From Nitrospirillum iridis (GTDB taxonomy: Bacteria > Pseudomonadota > Alphaproteobacteria > Azospirillales > Azospirillaceae): a stretch of DNA of 64,000 bases. The notes under the pieces are model-generated. The model was not told the DNA's origin and did no database searches. It worked only from the letters and a program-made list of their open reading frames with translations. Each line of letters begins with the position of its first letter. Positions within the stretch are counted from its first letter, which is position 1. The translations under genes were made by a program, and so were the position numbers. This document shows, piece by piece, positions 1 to 8,543 of this stretch. The stretch is from positions 124,001 through 188,000 of the forward strand of contig NZ_JACIIZ010000008.1 of NCBI RefSeq assembly GCF_014205765.1. The letters run 5' to 3'.

Positions 1-1
1 T

Positions 2-91
2 GGTCCAATGGCTGGGCGATGACCAGCCCGGGGTCCAATGGCTGGGCAACGACCAGCCTGGGGTCCAATGGCTGGGCAACGACCAGCCTGG
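2..91. repeat. Three tandem 30-bp repeats
   Basis: Three consecutive 30-bp units begin GGTCCAATGGCTGGGC and end GACCAGCCTGG. Units 2 and 3 are identical and unit 1 differs at three positions. The period is a multiple of three, so the array is open in several frames, but no gene start or recognisable product goes with it. It lies about 70 bp downstream of the 3' end of the reverse-strand metal-sensor-like gene. More copies may lie left of the window edge. Confidence 0.9.
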
Positions 92-160
92 GCAGCCGGG
101 TCAGGCCCCCGGCAGCGCCGTGGCCTGACCAGCTCATGGCGCCTTACCAAGGCGCCCCTG

Positions 161-826
161 TCAGTGGGGCGTCACCGGCGCCGCGGTCGGGGCACGGGGC
201 GTCACGGGGATACCGCCGTCGTTGCGCGGCGTGACGGCCGGGTTGCCGGCAGGTCCCGGGCCATCAGCTCCGTCCTCAAAAGGCGGCGGCGGGGGACCAT
301 CCTCCGGAAACGGCGGATGGTCGAAGCGGCCATCCGGACGCGGCCCCCCGGGCCGAGGACCGCCGTGCATGCCGCCCAGGATGAAGGGCATCTTCAGCTC
401 AGACAGCTTCTTGCGCCCCTCGGGCGACATTCTGGACAGGGCCTCCACCACCGCGACCTGGCGCGAAGCCTCGAAGGCGCGGCGGCTGTCAGCCACTTTC
501 TGCAAAGCGGCGGCGAGAGCCTGGGCGTCGAACCGATCGGCCGCCAGCAGGGCCTGAATCTCGGCCCAGCTCTCGCGGGCCTGCTTTTCCAGCGCCTTGA
601 AGTCGGCCTGGTCGGGTGACATCGACTTCTGCAGCAACTCGGCATCCGCCGCTGGCAGGATATCGGTCAGGGACCGCGGCAAGTAATTGATGCCCGGCGC
701 GGGCTCGCGACCCGGCGCGGCTTCACGGGGGTGGAAAAGGTGGGGGACGAAGGTGCCGGCCAGAAACAGGTTCACACCGACCGACGCGATGAGCAGGGGC
801 CCACGCCACCGGCTAAACGAGCTCAT
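161..826 (-). CDS. Periplasmic heavy-metal sensor-like protein (third gene of ECF operon)
   Basis: 221-aa protein with one N-terminal membrane or signal segment (about residues 9-25). A helical, charged region follows (about 50-130, with the LTDILPAAD and MSPEGRKKL stretches), then a long Pro/Gly-rich tail. This layout resembles the Metal_resist / CnrR-ZraP-like periplasmic sensors often encoded after an ECF sigma factor and its anti-sigma factor. I chose the ATG at 826 because it overlaps the anti-sigma stop codon as ATGA and because the membrane segment follows at once. The role, holding or tuning the anti-sigma factor in response to metal or envelope stress, is inferred from position. The proline-rich tail is unusually long, and specific metal ligands are not evident. 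Confidence 0.72.
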   Translation of the reverse strand: MSSFSRWRGPLLIASVGVNLFLAGTFVPHLFHPREAAPGREPAPGINYLPRSLTDILPAADAELLQKSMSPDQADFKALEKQARESWAEIQALLAADRFDAQALAAALQKVADSRRAFEASRQVAVVEALSRMSPEGRKKLSELKMPFILGGMHGGPRPGGPRPDGRFDHPPFPEDGPPPPPFEDGADGPGPAGNPAVTPRNDGGIPVTPRAPTAAPVTPH

Positions 827-1392
827 CGGGCGCGGGTCTCCACCGTGTAGGAGGTGAACAGCAGGCTGGGCATGTCCGTCACATCCGCCTGGGCGGTTTC
901 CACCGCGGCGACCGTCTGGGCACCAGTGTCGGCCGTGGTCAGGCTGGCCGAGGGGAGGGTCATCACCCCCACCATGATACCGGCGGCCGTGGCGCCCGCC
1001 AACCACCCGGCCTGGGGCGCGCGGACGCTCAGCCACGACAGGGCGGCGCGCACCACGTCGAAGGGTGAGGGCAGGAAGGTTTCCAGCTTGCCAGCATGGG
1101 CCGCCTTAGCGGGTGCCGACGCCGGCGCCGCCATCGCGTCCAGCCGGGCCAACGCCCCAGCCACCACGCTGTCGACCCGGGCGGCCGTGATCTCAGGTTC
1201 CGCCACCATGGACAGCAGCGCGTCCAGCCGCGCCTCGTTCACCACCAACTCATGCGCCGCCCCGTCATGGGCCAGCGCGCGCACCGCCGCGGCCCGGCGA
1301 TCCGCCGGCCAGCGGGCGGGATTGCCGCCGTAAACGGCGGTCAGCGCCTCGATATCCTCCACGTCGAACGTGGACCATTCCCTGTCAGCCAT
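823..1392 (-). CDS. Putative anti-sigma factor (single-pass membrane protein)
   Basis: 189-aa protein with a cytoplasmic helical N-terminal part (about 1-110), one membrane helix (about 129-146) and a short periplasmic tail. It follows the ECF sigma gene with an 11-bp gap and is joined to the next gene by an ATGA overlap. That topology and position are typical of membrane anti-sigma factors. I see no HXXXCXXC zinc motif, so it is not a ZAS-type anti-sigma. The start at 1392 is preferred because a GGGGG run lies just upstream; the frame could extend to 1431, but that would run back into the sigma gene. Function rests on context more than on sequence similarity. Confidence 0.7.
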   Translation of the reverse strand: MADREWSTFDVEDIEALTAVYGGNPARWPADRRAAAVRALAHDGAAHELVVNEARLDALLSMVAEPEITAARVDSVVAGALARLDAMAAPASAPAKAAHAGKLETFLPSPFDVVRAALSWLSVRAPQAGWLAGATAAGIMVGVMTLPSASLTTADTGAQTVAAVETAQADVTDMPSLLFTSYTVETRAR

Positions 1393-1402
1393 GACCAACC
1401 CC

Positions 1403-2053
1403 CTAGACCTCACCCGTATCCTGAACCACACCGGACAGACGCGCCCGCAACGCGCGCCGGGCCCGGGCCAAAAGCGATTCCACCGCCGAAACAGAGAGGG
1501 ACAGGATTTGCGCGGCGTCGGCGGCGCTGCGCTCCTCGTAATAACAGAGCGTGACGGCCAAGCGCTGCCTTTCCGGCAGCTCCGCCAACGCCTGGGAGAC
1601 CAATTTGGCCGTCTGTTGCCGGGCCATCACGCTCACCGCGGATGGGGTCGGGTCAGGCGGCTCCGGTATTCCTTCCAAGCCGGCGAAGGCAGGACGCCGC
1701 CGCCGGTCCACACACAAATTCACCACCACCCGGTGCAGCCAGGTGGAAAACCGGGCGCGGCCATCGGGGATCCAGTTCTTGGCCCCCGTCCACACCCGGA
1801 GCATGGCTTCCTGCACCACCTCATCGGCGTCGGCCGCATTGCCCAGGATGCGCTGGGCCAGCTTCATGGCCTTGGGCGCGTGGCGGGAGGCCAGCAAGGC
1901 GAAAGCCTGCCGGTCCCCCTGGGCGATGCGGGCCAGCAGGGCGTCGTCCCCGGGCTCCGGCAATGAACCTGCCGCGGGCCCAACGGTGGGCGCGGCAGGG
2001 GATGAAGCCGTGGCCGCGCCCATACGCGGCTCCGGCTGGACAGATTCGTCCAT
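1403..2053 (-). CDS. ECF-type RNA polymerase sigma factor
   Basis: 216-aa sigma-70 family protein. Region 2 is recognisable from the DEVVQEAMLRVW stretch and the following STWLHRVVVNLCVDRRR segment. Region 4 contains LPERQRLAVTLCYYEE and the helix-turn-helix SLSVSAVESLLARARRAL. Regions 1 and 3 are missing, as expected for an ECF factor. The N-terminus is a variable Ala/Pro-rich stretch. I start it at 2053, where AGGGG sits five bases upstream; the ATG at 2104 has an AAGGGG only two bases away and would add 17 residues. It heads a three-gene operon with the putative anti-sigma factor and a periplasmic sensor-like protein, suggesting an envelope or metal stress response that is probably autoregulated. 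Confidence 0.87.
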   Translation of the reverse strand: MDESVQPEPRMGAATASSPAAPTVGPAAGSLPEPGDDALLARIAQGDRQAFALLASRHAPKAMKLAQRILGNAADADEVVQEAMLRVWTGAKNWIPDGRARFSTWLHRVVVNLCVDRRRRPAFAGLEGIPEPPDPTPSAVSVMARQQTAKLVSQALAELPERQRLAVTLCYYEERSAADAAQILSLSVSAVESLLARARRALRARLSGVVQDTGEV

Positions 2054-2104
2054 CAGTTCCCCTGAAGAGTGACCCGGGACGTCTATGTCGCGAAGAGCAT
2101 ACAT

Positions 2105-2428
2105 GACCCCTTATACGGGCCGCGGGCAATGCCCTGTCGGTAAGGTTGCCGAATAAAATCTAGGCGAGCGAGAGACGGGATCCAAGGCCGCCCATCGTAA
2201 AAGCACTGTCACGGAGGCGGTCCTGCCCCAAACCGCCGCCCCCGCTGACGGGTCCTGCCAAGCCCCGATTCGGGCAGGGCCCAGGATGCGGGCTTCGGCA
2301 TGATCCCGCGTCCGGCGCCGCCCCCGACCTACCGCGATTGCAGCCCCGCCCGCGGAACAGAGGTCGGGGGCGGATTTGCCAGTGACCCCAGCCGGATCGC
2401 TCGGCTACCATCGCCCCAATAATCAGAA
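2105..2428. other. Divergent intergenic region between the ECF sigma operon and maeB
   Basis: No gene seen. The region must carry the outward promoters for the reverse-strand sigma operon and the forward malic enzyme gene. Open frames here are short, lack ribosome binding sites and look like GC-driven noise. The right edge runs into the two tandem hairpins described separately. Confidence 0.6.
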
Positions 2429-2488
2429 GGGCCGGCGAGAACCGGCCCGGCAATCAAAGGGCCGGCAACGACCGGACCCCTAGACGCG
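2429..2488 (+). repeat. Two tandem hairpins in the maeB leader
   Basis: Two copies of a 30-bp unit. In each, GGGCCGG is followed by a six-base loop and the complement (CCGGCCC in copy 1, CCGGACCC in copy 2). The second ends about 25 bp before the maeB start codon, so both would probably be in the mRNA leader. They could be attenuator or stability hairpins or simply a short repeat. No T-run follows either one, so they are not ordinary terminators. Confidence 0.6.
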
Positions 2489-2503
2489 GTGGAGAGAGAA
2501 CGT

Positions 2504-4786
2504 ATGGCTGATACCGAGAAGCGCGTCACCGACGCCGAGGCCTTGCTGCTGCATTCCAGCGGCCGCCCGGGAAAGTTGGAAATCACGCCGACCAAGCCCC
2601 TGACGACGCAGCGCGACCTGTCGCTGGCCTATTCGCCCGGCGTGGCCGTGCCCTGCCTGCGCATTCATGAAGACCCCGCCCTGGCCTACGACTACACCGC
2701 CAAGGGCAACCTGGTGGCCGTCATCTCCAACGGCACCGCCGTGCTGGGCCTGGGCGATCTGGGGGCGCTGGCTTCCAAGCCGGTGATGGAGGGCAAGGCC
2801 GTCCTGTTCAAGCGCTTCGCCGACGTCGACGGCATCGACCTGGAAGTCGACACCCGCGACGTGGATGAGTTCATCAATTCCGTCCGCTATCTGGGACCCA
2901 GCTTCGGCGGCATCAACCTGGAAGACATCAAGGCGCCCGACTGCTTCATCATCGAGCAGCGCCTGCGCGAACTGATGGACATTCCCGTCTTCCATGACGA
3001 CCAGCACGGCACCGCCATCATCGCCGCCGCCGGCCTGATCAACGCCCTGCACCTGACCGGGCGCACCATGACCGACGCCCGCCTGGTGGTGAATGGCGCC
3101 GGTGCGGCCGCCATCGCCTGCGTGGAACTGATCAAGTCCATGGGCATGCCGCATGAGAACGTGACCCTGTGCGACACCAAGGGCGTCGTCTACCAGGGCC
3201 GCACCAACGGCATGAACCAGTGGAAGTCGGCCCACGCCATCAGCACCGACGCCCGCACCCTGGCTGACGCGGTCAAGGGCGCCGACGTGTTCCTGGGCCT
3301 GTCGGTCAAGGGGGCCCTGACGGCCGAGATGGTGGCCACCATGGCGGCCAAGCCCATCATCTTCGCCATGGCCAACCCCGATCCGGAAATCACGCCGGAA
3401 GAGGTGAAGGCCGTGCGCGACGACGCCATCGTCGCCACCGGCCGGTCCGACTATCCCAACCAGGTGAACAACGTCCTGGGCTTCCCCTATATCTTCCGCG
3501 GCGCCTTGGATGTGCGGGCCAGCACGATCAACGAGGCGATGAAGATCGCCGCGGCCAACGCTCTGGCCGAACTGGCGCGCGAGGACGTGCCGGACGAGGT
3601 GGACGCGGCGTATTCCGGCCGGCGCCTGCGCTACGGCCCGGAATACATCATCCCCGTGCCCTTTGATCCGCGCCTGATCGTGAAGGTGCCGGCGGCCGTG
3701 GCCCAGGCGGCCATGGACACCCGCGTCGCCAAGCGCCCCATCGCCGACATGGAGGCCTATGGCCGCGCCCTGCGCCTGCGCCTGGACCCCACGGCCGACA
3801 GCCTGCAGCAGATCTTCGACAAGGTGAAAGCCAACCCCCGCCGCGTCGTCTTCGCCGAGGGCGAGGAGGAGCGGACCATCCGCGCCGCCCTGGCCTTCCG
3901 CTCCGCCGGCTACGGCACGCCCATCCTGATCGGGCGCGAAAAGGTGGTGGCGGAGCAGATGGCGGCCCTGGGCCTGCCGCAGGGCACGCATCTGGAAGTG
4001 CGCAACGCCCGCCTGTACCAGTCCACGGAAAACCAGCGCTACACCGACTTCCTCTACGGCCGCCTGCAGCGCAAGGGCATGCTGCACCGCGACTGCCAGC
4101 GCCTGGTGAACCAGCACCGCAACGTCTTCGCCGCCTGCATGGTGGCGCTGGGCGACGCCGACGCGGTGGTCACGGGCCTGACCCGCGACTTCTTCACCTC
4201 GTTCGAGGAAATCGGCCACGTCATCGACGCCCGGCCCGGCGCGCCCGCCTTCGGCCTGTCCGTGCTGGCGCTGCGCCAGCAGACGGTGTTCATCGCCGAC
4301 ACCACGGTGCATGAGCGCCCCACGGCCCAGCAACTGGTCTGCATCGCCGAAGGGGCCGCCCGCATGGCCCGCCAGATGGGGCATGAGCCGCGCGTCGCCT
4401 TCCTGTCCTTCTCCAACTTCGGGCAACCGATGCGGGAGCGGGCGCAGCACGTGCGCGACGCCGTGGCCCTGATGGACGAACGCGGCGCCGATTTCGAGTA
4501 TGAGGGCGAGATGTCAGTGGACGTGGCCCTGGACCACGACCTGATGAAGCGCCTGTACCCGTTCAGCCGCCTGTCCGGCCCGGCCAACGTGCTGATCATG
4601 CCGGCGCTGCACACCGCCAACATCGGCGCGAAGCTGCTGCAGAAGATGGGCGGCGGCACCCTGATCGGCCCGCTGCTGATCAACCTGGAGAAGCCGGCGC
4701 AGATCGTGCAGATGGGCGCCACGTCCAACGAACTGCTGACCGCCGCCGTCATGGCGGCCCATGACAGCCTGTACAGCGCCGGCTGA
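2504..4786 (+). CDS. maeB: NADP-dependent malic enzyme (malic + phosphotransacetylase-like domains)
   Basis: 760-aa cytoplasmic enzyme that decarboxylates malate to pyruvate, feeding C4 acids into gluconeogenesis and acetyl-CoA. The N-terminal half (about 1-420) is the malic enzyme: the [13 protein letters not shown] entry, the [16 protein letters not shown] segment and an NAD(P)-binding stretch around [12 protein letters not shown]. The C-terminal half (about 430-760) resembles phosphate acetyltransferase, as in the large MaeB class where it is thought to be regulatory. The start at 2504 is preferred over the upstream in-frame ATG because GGAGAG lies just before it. It is monocistronic, with a hairpin leader and a strong terminator. 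Confidence 0.96.
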   Translation: MADTEKRVTDAEALLLHSSGRPGKLEITPTKPLTTQRDLSLAYSPGVAVPCLRIHEDPALAYDYTAKGNLVAVISNGTAVLGLGDLGALASKPVMEGKAVLFKRFADVDGIDLEVDTRDVDEFINSVRYLGPSFGGINLEDIKAPDCFIIEQRLRELMDIPVFHDDQHGTAIIAAAGLINALHLTGRTMTDARLVVNGAGAAAIACVELIKSMGMPHENVTLCDTKGVVYQGRTNGMNQWKSAHAISTDARTLADAVKGADVFLGLSVKGALTAEMVATMAAKPIIFAMANPDPEITPEEVKAVRDDAIVATGRSDYPNQVNNVLGFPYIFRGALDVRASTINEAMKIAAANALAELAREDVPDEVDAAYSGRRLRYGPEYIIPVPFDPRLIVKVPAAVAQAAMDTRVAKRPIADMEAYGRALRLRLDPTADSLQQIFDKVKANPRRVVFAEGEEERTIRAALAFRSAGYGTPILIGREKVVAEQMAALGLPQGTHLEVRNARLYQSTENQRYTDFLYGRLQRKGMLHRDCQRLVNQHRNVFAACMVALGDADAVVTGLTRDFFTSFEEIGHVIDARPGAPAFGLSVLALRQQTVFIADTTVHERPTAQQLVCIAEGAARMARQMGHEPRVAFLSFSNFGQPMRERAQHVRDAVALMDERGADFEYEGEMSVDVALDHDLMKRLYPFSRLSGPANVLIMPALHTANIGAKLLQKMGGGTLIGPLLINLEKPAQIVQMGATSNELLTAAVMAAHDSLYSAG

Positions 4787-4862
4787 GCGGAAGGTATCCA
4801 GTATACAGCCGCCGCCGGTCCCGGCCGGCCGGGGGCTGTGACCAGGGCCTTAAGTAAAACAG

Positions 4863-4904
4863 GGCCGCGGCCGACGGGGGCACCCCCAAAGGCCGCGGCC
4901 TTTT
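4863..4904 (+). terminator. Rho-independent terminator of maeB
   Basis: A ten-base perfect stem GGCCGCGGCC pairs with a second GGCCGCGGCC (a self-complementary sequence) across an 18-base loop that contains GGGGG/CCCCC. TTTT follows immediately. It sits 77 bp after the maeB stop codon. Confidence 0.92.
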
Positions 4905-5070
4905 CTTATCAAGCGGGATTGGTCCGGTGACGGTCCCGGGATTAAACTTCCATGACGTGGGTTCCGGGCGCCAATCCTGCGCTATGTTCGTGGCAACGAA
5001 CGGGGCGGCGCAGTTTTGACCTGGCCTGTTTTGGCCGGTCTTTCGGAATCAGCATGGGTGGGTTTGGGAG

Positions 5071-6573
5071 ATGAGTCGTTTGGAAGCGCGTCCGGATCGT
5101 TTTGTCGCCATCGCCGTGCTGATGCTGGCGCCCACCGGCGCGCTGCTGGCGGCCCTGGTCCTGTCCGGGCGCCTTGATCCCCTGCTGGCCATCGCCGCCT
5201 TCGCCGTGGTCGGGGCCGTCACCGCCGTGGCCCGCCACCTGGTGCTGCGCGACAGCCGGCTGATCGCGGCATATCTGGACCAGGTGCGCGATCGCCGCAC
5301 GCCCCTGCCCCCGCCCCAGGCCCGCACCCTGACCGGCGCCGCCCTGCTGGAGGACATCGCCCACCTGCACCAGGGCTGGCTGCGCCACCGGGAAGAGATC
5401 GAACACCGCCTGGCCGCCGACGAGGCGGTGGTTGAGGCGCTGCACGACCCGCTGATGCTGGTGGACGCCAAGCGCAGGGTGGGCCGCGCCAACTCCGCCG
5501 CCCGCGCCCTGTTCGGCGACCGCATGCTGACCCGCGACCTGGCGGTCAGCGTGCGCAACCCCGACGTCCTGTCGGTGGTGGACGCCGTGCTGGCCGGCGG
5601 CGACAGCCGGCGGGTGGAATTCACCCTGCCGCTGCCGGTGGAGCGGGTGCTGGAGGTGCGGGTGACCCCCTTCCGCCAACCGGCGGAGGACGGGGGGGAA
5701 GACGGCGAGATCACCGCCATCGTCACCCTGCACGACATCACCGCCATCAAGCGGTCGGAACAGATGCGCGCCGATTTCGTCGCCAACGCCAGCCATGAGC
5801 TGCGCACGCCCCTGTCGACCCTGGTGGGCTTCATCGAGACCCTGCGCGGCCCGGCCCGCGATGACGCCGACGCCCGCGACCGCTTCCTGGCCATCATGCA
5901 GGAACAGGCCGGCCGCATGTCCCGCCTGGTGATGGATCTGCTGTCGCTGTCCCGCATCGAACTGGATGAGCACACCCACCCGACCGGTGAGACCAACGTC
6001 GCCGCCCTGGTCCAGAGCGTGGTCGCCATGCTGGAGCTGAAGGCGGCGGCGCGGAAGATCACCATCAAGGTGCAGGGCGGGGAGGGCCTGCCGCGGGTGC
6101 AGGGGGATGAGGACCAGTTGACCCAGGTGTTCCAGAACCTGATCGACAACGCCATCAAGTACGGCCGCGAACAGACCGAGGTGGTGGTGACGCTGGAACG
6201 GGCGGACGCGCCGCCTATGCCCGGCGCCACTGGCATCCGCGCCCGCCAGGTGCCCCATGGCCCAAGGATTCAGGGCATCAAGGTGTCGGTGACCGACAAG
6301 GGCGATGGCATCGCCCGTACCCACCTGCCCCGCCTGACCGAGCGCTTCTACCGCGTCGATGCCGCCCGCAGCCGCGCGCTGGGCGGCACCGGATTGGGCC
6401 TGGCCATCGTGAAGCACATCGTCAACCGTCACCGCGGCCGCCTGACCATCGACAGTGAGGTGGGCAAGGGCAGCACCTTCACCGTGCACCTGCCGGCGGC
6501 CGACAAGGCGGAGAAGGCCGTACCCCAATCTGCCCCGAATCTGTCACAGGAGGGGGGCCGGGGCGCCGCCTGA
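5071..6573 (+). CDS. phoR: Phosphate regulon sensor histidine kinase PhoR
   Basis: 500-aa membrane kinase that phosphorylates PhoB under phosphate limitation. Two hydrophobic helices lie near residues 11-33 and 38-58, followed by a PAS-like region (about 125-230), a HisKA domain with FVANASHELRTPLSTLVGF (phospho-accepting His242) and a HATPase domain with N, G1 and G2 boxes (NLIDNAIKYG, DKGDGIA, GGTGLGLAIVKHI). Such a PAS-containing kinase without a large periplasmic domain is the PhoR type. The identity is reinforced by phoU and phoB just downstream. A GGTGGG run lies a few bases before the ATG. Unlike the usual arrangement, no pst transporter genes lie between phoR and phoU. Confidence 0.92.
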   Translation: MSRLEARPDRFVAIAVLMLAPTGALLAALVLSGRLDPLLAIAAFAVVGAVTAVARHLVLRDSRLIAAYLDQVRDRRTPLPPPQARTLTGAALLEDIAHLHQGWLRHREEIEHRLAADEAVVEALHDPLMLVDAKRRVGRANSAARALFGDRMLTRDLAVSVRNPDVLSVVDAVLAGGDSRRVEFTLPLPVERVLEVRVTPFRQPAEDGGEDGEITAIVTLHDITAIKRSEQMRADFVANASHELRTPLSTLVGFIETLRGPARDDADARDRFLAIMQEQAGRMSRLVMDLLSLSRIELDEHTHPTGETNVAALVQSVVAMLELKAAARKITIKVQGGEGLPRVQGDEDQLTQVFQNLIDNAIKYGREQTEVVVTLERADAPPMPGATGIRARQVPHGPRIQGIKVSVTDKGDGIARTHLPRLTERFYRVDAARSRALGGTGLGLAIVKHIVNRHRGRLTIDSEVGKGSTFTVHLPAADKAEKAVPQSAPNLSQEGGRGAA

Positions 6574-6673
6574 GTATCATGGCGCAGCGGCGCGCGCCCC
6601 CAGGCGGCACCCCGTCATAAGGCATAAGCCGTTGAGACAGCGTCGTTTTCCTACCGCCGATCACGGGCGGACG

Positions 6674-6691
6674 TTGTCATAAAACTGTCGC
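6674..6691 (+). promoter_or_regulatory. Pho box upstream of phoU-phoB
   Basis: The 18 bp read TTGTCATAAAACTGTCGC. Two CTGTCAT-like repeats are separated by four A/T bases, differing from the established PhoB site consensus at only a few positions. It ends 123 bp before the phoU start. An 8-bp inverted repeat (CCATAGCG / CGCTATGG, 6707-6728) lies just downstream and may mark the leader. Inference: PhoB binds here and activates phoU and its own gene. Confidence 0.88.
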
Positions 6692-6814
6692 CTGATTGTA
6701 GCAATTCCATAGCGACCTATCGCTATGGTCCACCCTGCCCGACCGGTGACGTGTCCCGCCGGACGCAGATTTTCATGCCCCGGCCGGGACCGCCGGGGAC
6801 GGGGTGGTAAGAGA

Positions 6815-7579
6815 ATGCCGGCGGAGCATACGGTTAAGTCGTTCGAGCAGCAGCTGCAGCGCCTGTCCAATCTGATCACCCAGATGGGCGGCGTGGCCGA
6901 GGCCCAGGTGGACGCGGCCGTCCAGGCCGTGGTGCGCCGCGACGTGGACTTGGCCGCCCGGGTCATGAAGGCCGATCTTCAGCTGGACGACTATGAGCGC
7001 AACATCGAGCAAGAGGCCGTGCGCATGCTGGCGCTGCGGCAGCCTGTGGGCAGCGACCTGCGCGAGATCCTGGCCGCCCTGAAAATCTCCGCCGACCTGG
7101 AACGCACCGGCGACTACGCCGCCAACATCGCCAAGCGCAGCATGGCGTTGGCCAAGCTGCCCGCCGTGCGGCCCGTCAGCGCCATCCCGCGCATGGGCAA
7201 GCTGGTGGAAAGCATGCTGAAGGATGTGCTGGACGCCTATATCGACCGCGACGTCGGCAAGGCCATCGACGCCTGGAACCGGGATGAGGAGCTGGACGAC
7301 CTGTACACCAGCCTGTTCCGCGAGGTCCTGACCTATATGATGGAAGACCCGCGCAACATCACGCCCTGCACCCACCTGCTGTTTATCGCCAAAAACCTGG
7401 AACGGGCGGGCGACCACGCCACCAACATCGCCGAAACCATCCATTTCCTGGTGCTGGGCCGGACGCTGACGTCGGACCGGCCCAAGCATGACGAGTCCAG
7501 CTTCGTCGTCGGCCCCACCGCCGACGTCGATTTGCACGGCAGCGGCCTGCACGGCGCCGATGCCGTGGAAGACCTGTGA
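6815..7579 (+). CDS. phoU: Phosphate signalling protein PhoU
   Basis: 254-aa cytoplasmic helical protein made of two PhoU three-helix repeats, with the metal-binding style motifs LERTGDYAANIA (first half) and LERAGDHATNIAE (second half). PhoU links the Pst transporter to PhoR and keeps PhoB signalling off when phosphate is plentiful. I chose the start at 6815 because PhoU proteins begin close to the EHTVKSFEQQL segment. The longer frame from 6725 would translate the promoter-proximal repeat. It lies 43 bp before phoB and behind a Pho box, so the two are probably co-transcribed. Confidence 0.95.
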   Translation: MPAEHTVKSFEQQLQRLSNLITQMGGVAEAQVDAAVQAVVRRDVDLAARVMKADLQLDDYERNIEQEAVRMLALRQPVGSDLREILAALKISADLERTGDYAANIAKRSMALAKLPAVRPVSAIPRMGKLVESMLKDVLDAYIDRDVGKAIDAWNRDEELDDLYTSLFREVLTYMMEDPRNITPCTHLLFIAKNLERAGDHATNIAETIHFLVLGRTLTSDRPKHDESSFVVGPTADVDLHGSGLHGADAVEDL

Positions 7580-7622
7580 TACATAGCACCCGACCCCGGA
7601 CAGCCAGTTTTAGGGACACCCC

Positions 7623-8327
7623 ATGAACGCCTCGTTGAAGCCCCTGGTCCTGATCGTCGAGGACGAAGCCGACCTCGTCACGCTGCTGAGCTACAACCTG
7701 GAAAAGGAAGGTTTCCGGGTGCTGACGGCCGGCGACGGCGAAGAGGCCCTGCTGCTGGCCGATGAGCAGGCGCCCCACCTGGTGCTGCTGGACTGGATGC
7801 TGCCGCTGATGAGCGGGCTGGAGGTCTGCCGCCAGATGCGCCGCAATCCCAAGACCCGCGAAATCCCCATCATCATGCTGACCGCCCGGGGTGAGGAGGC
7901 GGACAAGGTGCGCGGCCTGAACTCCGGCGCCGACGACTACATCTCCAAACCCTTCAGCCCGACCGAACTGGTGGCCCGCATCCGCGCCGTGCTGCGCCGC
8001 GCCGTGCCCTCGCTGGCCGAGGAACTGCTGCGCTACGGCGACATCAGCATGGACCTGGCGGCCCACCGCGTCCGCCGCAACAGCCGCGACATCCACCTGG
8101 GGCCCACGGAATTCCGCCTGCTGCGCCACTTCATGCAGCACCCGGGCCGCGTCTTCTCCCGCGAGCAGTTGCTGGACATCGTCTGGGGCCATGACGTCTA
8201 TGTCGAGCCGCGCACCGTCGACGTGCACATCCGCCGCCTGCGCAAGGCCCTGAACGAGGAGACGGAGCTGGACATGATCCGCACCGTGCGCTCCGCCGGC
8301 TACGCCCTGGACATGAAGTCCGCGTAA
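7623..8327 (+). CDS. phoB: Phosphate regulon response regulator PhoB
   Basis: 234-aa OmpR-family regulator. The receiver domain (about 8-125) has the acidic pocket VEDEAD, phospho-acceptor Asp57 in LVLLDWMLP and the conserved lysine in YISKPFSPTEL. The winged-helix DNA-binding domain (about 140-230) has LGPTEFRLLRHFM and VDVHIRRLRKAL. Clustering with phoR and phoU and the Pho box in front of the pair support PhoB. A GGGA run precedes the ATG, and a strong terminator closes the unit. Confidence 0.95.
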   Translation: MNASLKPLVLIVEDEADLVTLLSYNLEKEGFRVLTAGDGEEALLLADEQAPHLVLLDWMLPLMSGLEVCRQMRRNPKTREIPIIMLTARGEEADKVRGLNSGADDYISKPFSPTELVARIRAVLRRAVPSLAEELLRYGDISMDLAAHRVRRNSRDIHLGPTEFRLLRHFMQHPGRVFSREQLLDIVWGHDVYVEPRTVDVHIRRLRKALNEETELDMIRTVRSAGYALDMKSA

Positions 8328-8354
8328 GGGCGGCCCCTTTCCCAGTCCCCCGAC

Positions 8355-8390
8355 AAAGCGGCGGCCGGCGTTCGGCCGCCGCTTTGCTTT
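8355..8390 (+). terminator. Terminator after phoB
   Basis: A perfect 13-bp stem, AAAGCGGCGGCCG paired with CGGCCGCCGCTTT around a five-base loop, is followed by GCTTT. It begins 28 bp after the phoB stop codon. Confidence 0.9.
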
Positions 8391-8543
8391 CCAGACGGGT
8401 CGGCGACCGGCGCCGGGCGTGGACCGGAACGCCGGACGGGATGGGGCGGCGGCCCGACAAGACGCGATCCCCCTGCCGCCTTTACAGACCAGGGCTGCCC
8501 AAGCCCGCTACCCAAGTGCCGTTGCCGACGCTATGGTGCCGCC

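Noticed and set aside
2-91. Possible CRISPR array from the 30-bp repeats
   Set aside because: The units are directly adjacent with no spacers, only three copies are seen, and no cas gene is present.
2480-4450. Reverse-strand open frame of 656 codons opposite maeB
   Set aside because: Shadow of maeB; translation is Gly/His/Gln-rich with no motif.
4986-5001. GTTCGT-GGCA-ACGAAC inverted repeat upstream of phoR as an operator
   Set aside because: A single six-base arm pair in a GC-rich genome is weak, and no Pho box is visible near it, so it was not listed as a regulatory site.
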